This document shows positions 1 to 10,248 of a stretch of 44,238 bases of DNA, piece after piece. Below the pieces are notes generated by a model. It made no database searches, was not told the origin of the DNA, and saw only the letters and a program-made list of their open reading frames with translations. The translations under genes and the position numbers were made by a program. Each line of letters begins with the position of its first letter. Within the stretch, counting starts at the first letter, position 1. Source of the stretch: Balamuthia mandrillaris. Taxonomy: Eukaryota > Discosea > Longamoebia > Balamuthiidae. Location: positions 1-44,238 of the forward strand of contig JAVKOQ010000394.1 of assembly GCA_031835245.1 (NCBI GenBank), in the 5' to 3' direction.

Positions 1-3000
1 AGATACAGGACGCCTTTGTGAAGCTGCGGGAACAGGTTAAGTGCTACTTCCAGCTGCCCACTTTGTACCGCACTGGATTGGATATCATCAACTCCACCAA
101 CCTGGACTACTTTGGCCCGCAGCAGAAGGCCGAGTTCTTTCAGCTGAAAGGAGAGTTCTTGGACAGGATGGCCTATCATGAGGACGCAAACATGGCCTTC
201 TCCACTGCTGTCAGCATCTTTGACGGTTTGGCTCATGGTTGGATCTCTTGGGGCCGCTTCGCTGACCGCCAATTCCTTGAGCACATGACACCCAGCAATA
301 AAGACGACAAAGAAGCAGCTAACAAGCGTTTGATGTGGGCTGAGTATGCTTTGAACTGCTACCTGCAGGCCATTCGTTCTAACACCTCCAACGCCAAGAA
401 GCTCATCTCTCGCGTGCTGTGGCTGCTTCACTTTGACGATCCCACCACAGCGCGGCTGGCCAAGTCTCTGGAGATATATGGAGAGAACCTGCCCATTTGG
501 ATATGGATCCCTTGGATACCACAGCTCTTCAGCTCTTTGTCTCGGCCTACGGAAGCCCCTCAAATGAAGAACATTATCCTGAAGATAGCCACTCTCTATC
601 CACAGTCGATATATTATCCTCTTCGCACCTTCCTTCTTCGTCAACGACCCACCAGAACATTTATTCCTACTCCCTCTTCTACCACTGCCCCTACTAATGG
701 AAGTGTTGCCCTCAAACAAGAAGAAGGATCGGCTATGCAGCTGGAGAGTACATCTGCTCCATCTGCTACACCATCAGCGGCTCCTCCTTCTCCTGCCATC
801 CCATCTACTCTAGCTGCTGTTAGTGGCACGAATGCAGCAGCTTCTTCCTCAACTTCATCAACAACAGCGCGAGGTACTGGTACTGCCACACAATCTTCGA
901 GCCCAACTTCAATGCCCTCTCCCGTTGGTGTCATCAACGCTGCCGCCACCACCAACTCAACGAACGGCAACAACAATGCCAACACAAACGTTGATACGAT
1001 ACCAAAGTTGACCACTACTACAACGCCCACTCCTCTAGCCTATGCGGAGGAAATTATGAAGCTGATGAAAGCTAGTTATCCGGCGGTTGTTGCCAAGATG
1101 GAAGAGATGGTGAAGGAAATCATTCGCTGCGTCACAACCTCTCCTGAAGAAAAACTCTTTGAGGTTTGCTCAGAGCTGTTGCAGTTGTGCTTCAAGGTAC
1201 ACCTTTCGCTCTCTGTCTTCTCTCTCCTTCGCTCCGTTGTGCCTCTTTATTGTTCTGACACCGTCATTATTATCATCATCAAGTTTCCAGCTTGTATAGG
1301 TGCCGATATGTCCGAAGTGAACCAAGCGTTGCATCGCACAAAAGACATTGAGTTCGAGACCTCCTCTTCCACGCCTTCTCAGGTTAGGCCACTTTCCTTT
1401 CTTTGAAACTTGCTTTGGTTTCTCACCAAAAGTTTTCGTTTGCTTTGTTGCCTCAATAGTACGTGAAAAGTATGCAAGAATATAAGAAAGCTTTCCTGGA
1501 TGACTTTTTTGATGACGAGCATCAAGTCAAGTCGTTGAGCCTTGTGGAAATAGTAAACAAGCTTAAACGGTGGAGGCAACTGCTTCGCACCAAGATCGAT
1601 GCCATGCCCAGCACCCTTGAGCTGGAGCAACTAAGTCGATATCTTGTTGGGTTCAAAAGCAACACAATTGAAGTTCCTGGCCAATACTTTGAGGTAGCAT
1701 TTTTTGTTTCTCCTCCTTCCCTCCCTTTGTTCTTTTTCTTTTCTTTTTTTGTTGCCTTTGCTCTTTTGCTCACTTTCTTCTTTGCAACAAAATAAAAACA
1801 ACAGAACAAAGAACCAGCCACAGACAATCACGTACGAATAGACGGCTTTCAATCTGAAGTCAAAGTGCTGCGCAAGAGCAAGTTCTCTCATCGCAGCATC
1901 ACCTTGCGGGGCAGCAATGGCAAGGAATACCCTTTCCACTTTCAATGCCGACCCAGCCTAAAGCCCAAAGCGGAGGAACGCACTGTCCAGTTGTTGCGCC
2001 TGCTGAACGGCATGTTTGACAAACACATTCAAACGCGGCGGCGGCACGTTCACTTCAACATTCCGCCGGTGGTCTCCTTCTCTCCGGGAGTGAGGTTGAT
2101 GCAGGTGGATGAGGACTATGTCTCTCTGCAGGATGTATATGAGGATGATTGTCATCAATGCGGAAGGGAGGAGGATGCTCACATGGCTCCCTTCTTTGCG
2201 ATCAGCAAGCAGAACCAAAGGAGCGAAGATGAAGATGAAGACAGTACTTCTGCTTCTTCGTTGGTGGATGTAGATAATGATGTCCTTTTGGATGCCCACA
2301 ATCAAGTCTCTACCAATATCATCTCTGATTTTGTGCTGACTAGGGTATGCTTTCTACTTTCTTTCTTTTTTTTCACTTTCTTCGCTCCGTTCTTATCCTT
2401 GATTTCTCACTCCCTTTTTTCCTCTTTCACATTGATTCTCATCATGCTTTCCATCTTTGCCTAATGTGTGCCTTTGTCACTCTCCAACCTTGATGAATAG
2501 TATATAAGCAAGATGTTGGACTCGCAGATGCATCTCTTCCTCTTTAAGAAACAGTTTTGCTCAGAATTGGCACTGGTATCTCTAGTTGGTCATGTTCTCC
2601 ACATTGGCAAGCGTACTCCCGCCAATATCTACTTTTGCAAGAGTACCGGCCGTCTCCTTCACCTCGAATACCAACCTGGTTTGTTTTTTTTTTTTTTTTT
2701 TTGGTTCTCTTTCTGAAAACTTTTCTCTTCTCATTTGCTTTTTTCCTCTTTCTGAAATGCAGAGTTGAACGAACGGACAGGAAGATTGGAGAGCAAGGAA
2801 GCGGTGCCGTTCCGTCTGACTCGCAACCTGCAAAACTTTTTAAATCCGGTGTGGACGGAGGGCTCGTATAACGGCGTCATGACGGCCGTGGCCACGTGTC
2901 TTCAAGACTCTAAACGCCAGTTGCAGAACCATCTCCACATCTTTATGAGAGATGAGCTCTCTGCCTGGTCAAAGATGATGATGATGCGCTCGTTATCGTC

Positions 3001-3422
3001 TTCTTCGGTTTCTTCTTCTTCATCATCGTCGATGTCATATGTGGAAGAGCAGCAACAAAGAGCGGAGGCGTTGAGGGAAAGAGTGGAGGCTAACACGGCT
3101 GCTGTGTTGCAACGCATCGACTACATTGCTCCCTCTCGTAAAGATCGCGAAAAGGTTTGTTTGCTTTCTTTCTATTTCTTCTCCTCTCTTTGTTCTTCTC
3201 TTTTCTCGTGAGCTCTTCCCTCATTCTCTCGTTTGCTGCTTGCTGCTGTTTTTTTTTTTTTCTTGTCTTGTGTGACTAAACCCTTTCGTTCTCTCTCTCA
3301 TTTTCAAGGAGTATCCGCCCGGTGCAAGCCCTATTAATGAAAAGATAAGTCAGTTGATAAAGGACGCGACCAGCCCTCATAACTTGTGTCGCATGGATCC
3401 GGCTTGGTTACCTTCTTTCTAA
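1..3422 (+). CDS. TRRAP: TRRAP/Tra1 pseudokinase scaffold, C-terminal part
   Basis: This is the scaffold subunit of SAGA- and NuA4-type histone acetyltransferase complexes, which binds transcription activators in the nucleus. The first exon is open from base 1, so the gene begins outside the window. Probable exons are 1-1196, about 1284-1382, 1460-1693, 1805-2344, 2501-2678, 2763-3154 and 3309-3422; the second boundary is the least certain. In order I see FAT-domain helices (to about base 660), a Ser/Thr/Ala/Asn-rich low-complexity insert (660-1030), the pre-kinase region, a PI3K-like kinase fold and the FATC tail ending DPAWLPSF. The fold lacks the usual catalytic loop and DFG motif: the loop position reads VLHIGKRTPANIYF. 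That is the known state of TRRAP/Tra1, which is a pseudokinase. The match to the TRRAP tail (ATSPHNLCRMDPAW) makes the family call firm. Confidence 0.93.
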
Positions 3423-3523
3423 GCCACTTGCCTTCTCTCTCCTCTTCTCTTTCTTGTGTTTTTCTTCTCCAACAAACAATACTCCATTACAGCAACAACA
3501 AACTTTTGTTTCCTTCGATCCAT

Positions 3524-4168
3524 TCAAACGAAAGGTGGTGCAGACGATGAAGATGAAGAAGAAGAAGAGGAGGGGGTGTGAAGAAACCGACAAAGAGACA
3601 GGAGTTGGGAGTGAATGACCTCGGTTTGCATGCGTGCTATCTCAAAGTCTTTCTTGGCGGGGTAGGACATGTTGTCGTAGGGGAGAGGAGCTTGCAGGGT
3701 GGTTACATGAGACTTTAACTCGTTGTGCACTTCCTACAACAGCACAACAAAAAAACCAAAAAAAAATGAGGAACATAAGGAGAGAGAAAGAGAGGAGGAG
3801 AGAGAAAGAGGGAGAGAGAGAGAGAGAGAGAGAAAGAAGTTACTTGAACGAGAGCAAAGTAGTCGTTGAGACTGGCGATTACTTGTCGCTTGTTCTCTGT
3901 GGTTGCGTCCATGGTCGATAACGCGGCCGTTGCTTGTGCTGCTACTTCCATCAACCGAATGATTTTCTGATCGAAAATACGTTAATGTTTTTTTGGTTAA
4001 CGTAACAACACATAGATGTAATTACACCTTTTCTGTGGCTTCCAGAGCTTGAATGGAGGAAGTGGTAAGCGTGCTGGAGACCTCTGTCGTTAAGGTGGTG
4101 GCAAGCGGAGGGGGAGGGGGAGGGGGAGGAGGCATCGCCTCGCCCTCTCCCGTTTCCTTTGCTTCCAT
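3524..4168 (-). CDS. MED11: Mediator complex subunit MED11
   Basis: MED11 is a head-module subunit of Mediator that pairs with MED22 and helps connect RNA polymerase II to activators. Exons read on the minus strand are 4168-4028, 3966-3844 and 3733-3524, giving 157 residues with all joins in phase 0. The stretch QALEATEKKIIRLMEVAAQA aligns with the first MED11 helix. PYDNMSYPAKKDFEIA aligns with the family's conserved S-Y-x-x-KKD turn. A run of prolines sits near the N-terminus and a run of about ten serines near the C-terminus. Intron 2 carries a CT-rich microsatellite on the coding strand. The gene is divergent from the prolyl oligopeptidase gene across 215 bp, and a TGACGTCA palindrome lies 21 bp upstream of the ATG. 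Confidence 0.83.
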
Positions 4169-4383
4169 CTTTTTTCTGTCTTCGAACATGACGTCACCGA
4201 TCCTCTGAGATCACATCGATCATCAAAACCAATTATTTTTCTTATATTTGAAATTAGAGTTTAACCAATCGTATTTCAAAAACTTGAATTTTCCGATCAA
4301 CGAACCCTCGATCTGCAACGAAAAGCTTTGTTGTTATTGTTTTTTATTTTTTGTTGTTGGAGACGAAGAGAGAGAGGAGAGAG
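4169..4383. promoter_or_regulatory. Shared divergent promoter region MED11 / prolyl oligopeptidase
   Basis: These 215 bp separate the two start codons and must hold both 5' flanks. The stretch is AT-rich in the middle and carries one TGACGTCA palindrome at 4189-4196. No convincing TATA box is visible. Confidence 0.5.
4189..4196. promoter_or_regulatory. TGACGTCA palindrome (CRE-like)
   Basis: An exact 8-bp palindrome identical to the consensus bound by CREB/ATF-type bZIP proteins, 21 bp upstream of the MED11 ATG. Exact copies also sit in the 5' flanks of MRPL47 (two) and GTPBP8. Function is inferred from position and sequence only. Confidence 0.5.
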
Positions 4384-4911
4384 ATGGAAGGACGAGCGGC
4401 CAACTGGGGAGAGAAGTATCCTGAAACAAGGAGGGATGACACTACCCTCCATGAGCACGGCATGACCGACCCGTACCGTTGGTTGGAAGACCCTGACTCG
4501 CCTGAAACCAAGGTAATCGTAACTGTTGTTGTTTATGATGAGGTGTTTTTTTTTTGTTTTTGGTTCACTGATCCGATCGATTGGCTTTGGTTGGTTGGGT
4601 CGGCCGTACCCATGTACGTTAGGCGTGGGTTGATGCTCAGAACAAGGTTACGTTTGAGCTGCTGGAGTCTTGCGACTATCGCACCAAGGTCAAAGAACGG
4701 TTCGCTTGCTACCCTGTTTTTTTTTTTTGAAACACTGGTGTTTGTTGTGCTGAAACAAGTGAAAACAAAAAAACCAGCCTCACTGAACTTTACAATTATC
4801 CCAAGTATGGCTGCCCGTTCAAGCGAGGATCAAGGTCTCTCTCTCTTCTTTCTCTCTTTTGCATTGATCGTTCTCTCTTTGCTCTTTGCTCTGTTTCTCT
4901 CTCTCTCTCTG

Positions 4912-4949
<38 letters not shown>

Positions 4950-5640
4950 CCCATACTTTGCTTTCAGTTGATCTGCTGCTTCGCTCCTGTCACAACGAAA
5001 GGCACTCGCTGATGTTTTTGCGGTGTGACCAACAGATACTTTTACTTCAAGAACGATGGTTTACAGAACCAGAGTGTTCTCTATTCCCAAACCTCACTCG
5101 AAGGAGAGCCTGAGGTTCGTCTCTCTCTTGCTCTCTCCAATTCTCTTTCACTGACTGATTTATTGGCTTTCAGGTCTTCCTTGATCCTAATGTACTGGAA
5201 TCCGATGGAACTGCTGCCCTTGGCTCTTATGCCTTCTCTGAGTGCGATACTCTTTCTTCTCTCACTTTCTCTGTCTTCTTATATTTTCTTTCTTCCTCTT
5301 GCAGGTCAGGAGAGTATTTCGCTTATGGAGTGAGCAAGAGTGGCAGTGACTGGCAGACCATTCACGTCCGCAAAGTGTCAACTAAAGAAGACCTTTCTGA
5401 ACAAATCCATTGGGTCAAGTTTTCTGGGTTAGCTTCTCTCTCCTCTGAATCCGTTTAGCAGACTTAAAAATTACCATCTTACTGGCCAACAAAAGAATAT
5501 CGTGGACTCATGACGACAGGGGGTTCTTCTACTCTCGTTATCCAGCTCCCTCTCAGCTGGAAAACGATGACGCGGGAAAGAGAGGCTCTGAAACCAACTC
5601 CAATCTCTATCATAAGGTCTGTCAAATACGCATCGTTCTC

Positions 5641-5671
<31 letters not shown>

Positions 5672-8213
5672 TCATCGTTCTCTTCATCGTTCTCTTCTCT
5701 TCCGTTCTCTTCTCTTCTCTTCTCTTCATCGTTCTCTTCTCTTCATCGTTCTCTTCTCTTCTCTTCTTCTCTTCTTCTTCTTCTCTTCTCTCTTCTTCTT
5801 CTCTTCTCTTTCTTCTTCTTCTTCTTCTTCTTCTTCTTCTCTTCTCTTCTCTTCATCGTTCTCTTCTCTTCTCTTCTCTTTCTCTCTTCTTCATCGTTCT
5901 CTTCTTCTTCTCTTCATCGTTCTCTTTCTTCTTCTTCTTCTCTTCTTCTTCTCTTCTTCTTCTCTTCTTCTTCTTTCTCTTCTCTTCTCTTCATCGTTCT
6001 CTTCTTCATCGTTCTCTTCTTCTTCTTCTTCTCTTTCTTCTTCTTCTTTCTCTTCTTCTTCTTCTTTCTCTTTCTTCTTCATCGTTCTCTTCTCTTCTCT
6101 TCTCTTCTTCTCTTCTCTTCTTCTTCTTCTCTTCTCTTCTTCTTCTTCTTCTTCTCTTCTCTTCTTCTTTCTCTTCATCGTTCTCTTCTCTTCTTCTCTT
6201 CTCTTCTCTCTTCTTCTTCTCTTCTCCTTCTCTTCTCTTCTCTCTTCTCTTCATCGTTCTCTTCTCTTCTCTCTCTTCATCGTTCTCTTCTCTTCTCTTC
6301 TCTTCTCTTCTCTTCTCTTCTCTTCTCTTCTCTTCTCTTCATCGTTCTCTTCTCTTCTCTTCTCTTCTCTTCTCTTCTCTTCTCTTCTCTTCTTCTTCTT
6401 CTTCTTCTTCTTCTCTTCTTCTTCTTCTTCTTCTTCTTCTTCTTCTTCTCTTCTTCTTCATCGTTCTCTCTTTTCTCTTCTTCTTCATCGTCTTTCTCCT
6501 CTTCTCTTCATCGTTCTCTTCTCTCTTCTTCTCTTCTTCTTCTTCTCTTTCTCTCTCTTCTCTCTTTTTCTTTTTTCTCTTCCTCATATTTCTGAACGTT
6601 TCGGTGAAAGGTTTATTATCATCGGTTGGGCACGGATCAATCATCAGACGTATTGGTGTTCGAGACGCCAGAAGAGCCTCACTGGATGTCTGGTGCTGTT
6701 GTTAGCGATGATGGACGATATGTCACCATTTCTATCTCCAAGAGCACAGCTCCTGTCAACAAATTATACTATGCTGATCTCTCCACATTTGACCCTGAAA
6801 CAGGTACTGTTTTTTTCTCTTCCTCTCTGAGCTTCTCGTTCCACTAGACTACTATGTTCTGATAATTTGAAATAAATAAAGGCGCGCTGGACGTCATTAA
6901 GTTGGTGGACAACTTTGATGCAGAGTATGACTACATAACGAACGAAGGCACCCTGTTCTACTTCAAGACCAATCTCAAAGCACCCCGTAACAAGATTGTG
7001 TCGGTGGACGTAAGCACCGCCACTACCAGAGAGGACTCATGGAAGGATCACGTCGCTGAGCAGGAGGACGTGCTCAGCTATGCGTGCTGCTTTGATCGCA
7101 ACAAGTTGATCTTGAACTACATCCACCACGTCAAAGACGTGTTGCACATTCACTCCCTGCAGGATGGCTCTCACATCAAAGAGTTGGAGTTGCCCACCAT
7201 AGGAACCATCACCTCTATTCGAAGCAGAAAGGAGGATAGCGACTTGTTCTTCTCGTTCACCTCTTTCTTGTACCCTGGAAGCATATTTCGATACAATGAT
7301 GAGAGCGGTCTGACCGTCTTCCGAGAAACCAAAGTAGAGGGCTTTGACCCAGAGCAGTTCAAGACCGAGCAGGTCTTTTATTCCAGCAAGGATGGCACCA
7401 AGATCCCTATGTTCATTGTTTCTAAGCAGGTTTGTATCTTCTACATTCGCTTCTTTTTGTTAAACTTATACTTTCCAAATTACTCTTCATTACACTTATT
7501 TCTTTTACTCCTTTCTTCTTCGCCTTTCTTCTTCTTCTCCTTTGCAGACGGCACAGAAGGATGGCAACCAAGCCGTCTACTTGTACGGCTACGGAGGGTT
7601 CAACATCAGCATTCAACCCACATTTAGCGTGTTCCGCATCGTCTTCATGCAGCACTTCAATGTGACTTTGGCAATCCCTAACATTCGTGGCGGAGGCGAG
7701 TACGGTGAGGAGTGGCATCAAGCCGGCACTTTGGAACGCAAGCAGAACGTCTTTGATGACTTTTGTGCTGCTGCGGAGTATCTCATCGAGAACAAGTACA
7801 CAAAGCCTGAAAAGTGCGTTATTTCTCTCTCTTTCTCTCTTCTCGTTCTTTCTATGGCGTTAACGTGGCATGGCAAAATAGGATAACAATAACGGGTGGC
7901 TCTAATGGAGGACTTTTGGTTGGGTAAGCACTCTTCTCTCTCATTTGTATTGGCGTAAATGAGTTTTGAATAAACGTTTGTATTATATAAATAGGGCGTG
8001 CATCAATCAACGACCAGAGCTGTTCGGATGCGGTGTGGCTGCTGTGGGAGTGTTTGACATGCTTCGCTTCCACAAGTTCACCATCGGCCATGCCTGGACC
8101 GCTGACTATGGTTGTGCTGACAATGAGGAGGACTTTAAGTATCTCATCAAGTTCGTGCCACCTCTTGTTTCTTTTTCAAAAACCTCCTCTGTTTCTTTTC
8201 TTTCTATCTTTTG

Positions 8214-8247
<34 letters not shown>

Positions 8248-8585
8248 TATCAACCAACTAAACACAAAAAAACAACAACAACAACAGGTACTCGCCAGTG
8301 CACACCGTCCGCAAGGAATGGCGAGAAGGAGAGAGGCACCCTGCCCTTCTGCTCACCACCGCCGACCATGACGACAGGGTGGTCCCCCTCCACTCCTACA
8401 AGTACATCAGCGCGCTGCAGCACCTTGTCGGCCGCCTGGAGCAACACCGAAACACGCCGCTCATGATTCGGGTTGACACGAAGGCCGGGCATGGCGCTGG
8501 TAAACCCACCAGCAAGGCCATTGAAGAGGCCGCCGACACTTACACCTTTATCGCTTACAACATTGGTTTGACTTGGCAGGAGTAA
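4384..8585 (+). CDS. PREP: Prolyl oligopeptidase (S9A), 718 aa
   Basis: A cytosolic serine peptidase that cleaves after proline in short peptides. Thirteen exons join in phase: 4384-4512, 4623-4699, 4778-4834, 5036-5114, 5174-5241, 5305-5427, 5496-5616, 6611-6803, 6882-7429, 7548-7813, 7882-7923, 7995-8150 and 8288-8585. The product is 718 residues against 710 for the human enzyme. The N-terminal part ([15 protein letters not shown]) and beta-propeller ([23 protein letters not shown]) match along their length. The alpha/beta-hydrolase part shows YGYGGFNIS, the nucleophile in GGSNGG (about Ser561), Asp in ADHDDRV (about 646-649) and His in AGHGAG (about 688). All catalytic residues are present, so the enzyme should be active. 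The ATG at 4384 is chosen because only non-ATG codons lie upstream in frame. Intron 7 is about 994 bp of CT-rich repeat. Confidence 0.96.
5617..6610 (+). repeat. Giant CT-rich composite microsatellite filling PREP intron 7
   Basis: Almost the whole intron, from about 5635 to 6570, is built of TCTTC, TTC and CTCTT runs with no purines except in a recurring interruption TTCATCGTTCTC. I count well over a dozen copies of that interruption at irregular spacing. The same unit fills intron 5 of the Rap-GAP gene 13 kb away. Splice sites are intact at both ends: donor after CATAAG, acceptor GTGAAAG before the exon encoding [10 protein letters not shown]. Confidence 0.9.
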
Positions 8586-8643
8586 CGCACACGCACACAA
8601 ACAAAAAGGTTTGAATGCACTATGGAAACTCTTTTTCTGAGTG

Positions 8644-8644
<1 letters not shown>

Positions 8645-8683
<39 letters not shown>
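8645..8683. repeat. (GA)n microsatellite between convergent genes
   Basis: About 19 GA units lie between the stop codons of prolyl oligopeptidase (8585) and MRPL47 (8757). They probably fall in 3' untranslated sequence of one or both. Confidence 0.9.
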
Positions 8684-8688
<5 letters not shown>

Positions 8689-8756
8689 GGAGACACAACA
8701 GCGATAAGTGAGAATGAAGGGAAGAAAGCAAAACAAAAGAGGAAGAACCCCTCTCT

Positions 8757-9536
8757 CTATTTTTTCTTGTTTTTGTCGTTGGGTTGTTTCCACTCGCGTT
8801 TGGTCTGCTCGAGCAGCTCCACGTTCTGTTGTTTGAGGAGAGAAGCCCACTGCAGCTGCATGTGGCGAACCTCCTCCAGGCGGCCCTTCTCCAAAGCCAA
8901 CACCTGGTGGCGCTTGAACTCCTTGTACACCAACTGACGCTCTCCTATCACTGCCTTCAACCTCGACATTGACTTTTTAACCTTTTGTTGTTGTTGTTCA
9001 TGAGAGACCAGAGAGAGAGAGAGAGAGAGAGAGAAACGAGAAGGAGAGCGCGAGAGAGGAGAGAGGGGAGGAGAAAAGATAAGGGGAGGAAAGATAATGT
9101 AGAAAACGAGAGGGAACGAGAGGGAAGCACCTTCCAACGCCTCTGTACGTTCTTCATGCTCTCGCCTTTCCACTTGGCGGCGGCTTTCTCGGTGTTGAGG
9201 AGGTTGCGTTCCTTCACCAACACGAACCACAGCTTGTGGAGGTCCTCAAACGACTTTAACCGGAGCTCTTTGGCTCTCCATGCTCGTCCTGTTTTTTTTG
9301 TTCACAAACACAAAAAGAAGGAAAAAAGCGATTGGCTTCAATCAAATGTGGGTGGCGCTACTTTTTTTTTTTGCAAGTGACAAACCTGCAAGAGGGTAGT
9401 AGTCGGGTTTGCCAGCGTTGGGGTCAACGAGCTCTTCGAAGCCACGCTGCGCTGAACGCACGCGAGGAGCAAAGGGGCCTGCTCCGAGCCTCGCGTGGGC
9501 CATTCCCCACCCGCTGCACAAGCTTCTTCGGTACAT
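8757..9536 (-). CDS. MRPL47: Mitochondrial ribosomal protein uL29m (MRPL47)
   Basis: A large-subunit mitoribosome protein at the tunnel exit, homologous to bacterial L29 with extensions. Exons on the minus strand are 9536-9386, 9288-9131 and 8981-8757, giving 177 residues with all phases closing. The diagnostic block is [20 protein letters not shown] followed by [14 protein letters not shown], the L29m signature in which helix 1 reads LHKLWxVLxKERN. The third exon ([16 protein letters not shown]) matches the second L29 helix. The N-terminus up to about residue 25 is rich in Arg, Ala and Ser and lacks acidic residues, as expected of a mitochondrial presequence. The C-terminus is basic and low in complexity. 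The start at 9536 is the first ATG in the exon. Two TGACGTCA palindromes lie 97 and 140 bp upstream. Intron 2 carries a CT run on the coding strand. Confidence 0.9.
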
Positions 9537-9632
9537 TCGGTTCCGCTGTGAATCGAAAGAGAGGGCGAGAGATCGGTTTTCTTTTTTCTGCTTTCTTCTT
9601 TGCTAAATTTTTCACGACGACACGAATCCTAA

Positions 9633-9640
9633 TGACGTCA
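9633..9640. promoter_or_regulatory. TGACGTCA palindrome (CRE-like)
   Basis: An exact copy, 97 bp upstream of the MRPL47 ATG and 36 bp from a second exact copy. Confidence 0.5.
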
Positions 9641-9675
9641 AATGTGATCTGATCGAAACTGCATCGATCCATAGT

Positions 9676-9683
9676 TGACGTCA
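9676..9683. promoter_or_regulatory. TGACGTCA palindrome (CRE-like)
   Basis: The second exact copy in the MRPL47 5' flank. The pair is spaced 43 bp start to start. Confidence 0.5.
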
Positions 9684-10248
9684 TGGAAGAAAGGATAAGG
9701 AAAAGTGGCGCTTGAGGGGGCATTTACGCCAAAAAAAAAAAGAATAGAAAAGAAAGGAAGTTCTTTTGTGAAATATTTAGGGGGAAGAACCGCACCTGCA
9801 AGAGAAAGAGGGAAGACTAGTCGATTGGATTTGTTGGAAGGTATGTAGGTATTTATTTTTGTTTTGGTTGTTTTTTTTTCGTGTCCTTTGCCTGATGGTT
9901 CAAACATGCACTTCCCCTCTCTTCCCTTTTGTTTTGTTATTTTTTTTTTCTGATGATTCATCGGAAAAAGAACGATTCGGGGCAGAATCGTCCTTTTTTT
10001 TTTCCCTTCATGACACCCAAATTCTTTTTTCTTTGTCCTCCTCCCTAATCAGATCGCTTTCTTCTTACAACAAAAAGTGTTTCCCTATTATTTTTTTTAA
10101 CCTAGAGAGTGGAAAGAGGAGGAAGGAGAGCATTTTTTTTGCTTCGATTGTGCAGAGCGAAAAAAACAAGGAGAGCTTTTTTCAAAGAAGAACGTGTTGA
10201 GGAGAGGAGAGAACTCTTTGCTGTCGGAGAGACCCCAGTTGACACCAA

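Larger units (their letters stand above)
9537..10248. promoter_or_regulatory. Divergent intergenic region MRPL47 / CCHC gene
   Basis: About 710 bp separate the two start codons. I see two TGACGTCA palindromes (9633-9640, 9676-9683), several poly-A and poly-T runs, and no supported coding sequence. The short reading frames here have no family resemblance. Confidence 0.5.

Noticed and set aside
5510-6595. 361-codon plus-strand frame of Ser/Phe/Leu and matching antisense Glu/Arg/Lys frames
   Set aside because: They are translations of the CT-rich repeat in PREP intron 7; exon 7 and exon 8 splice cleanly across it.
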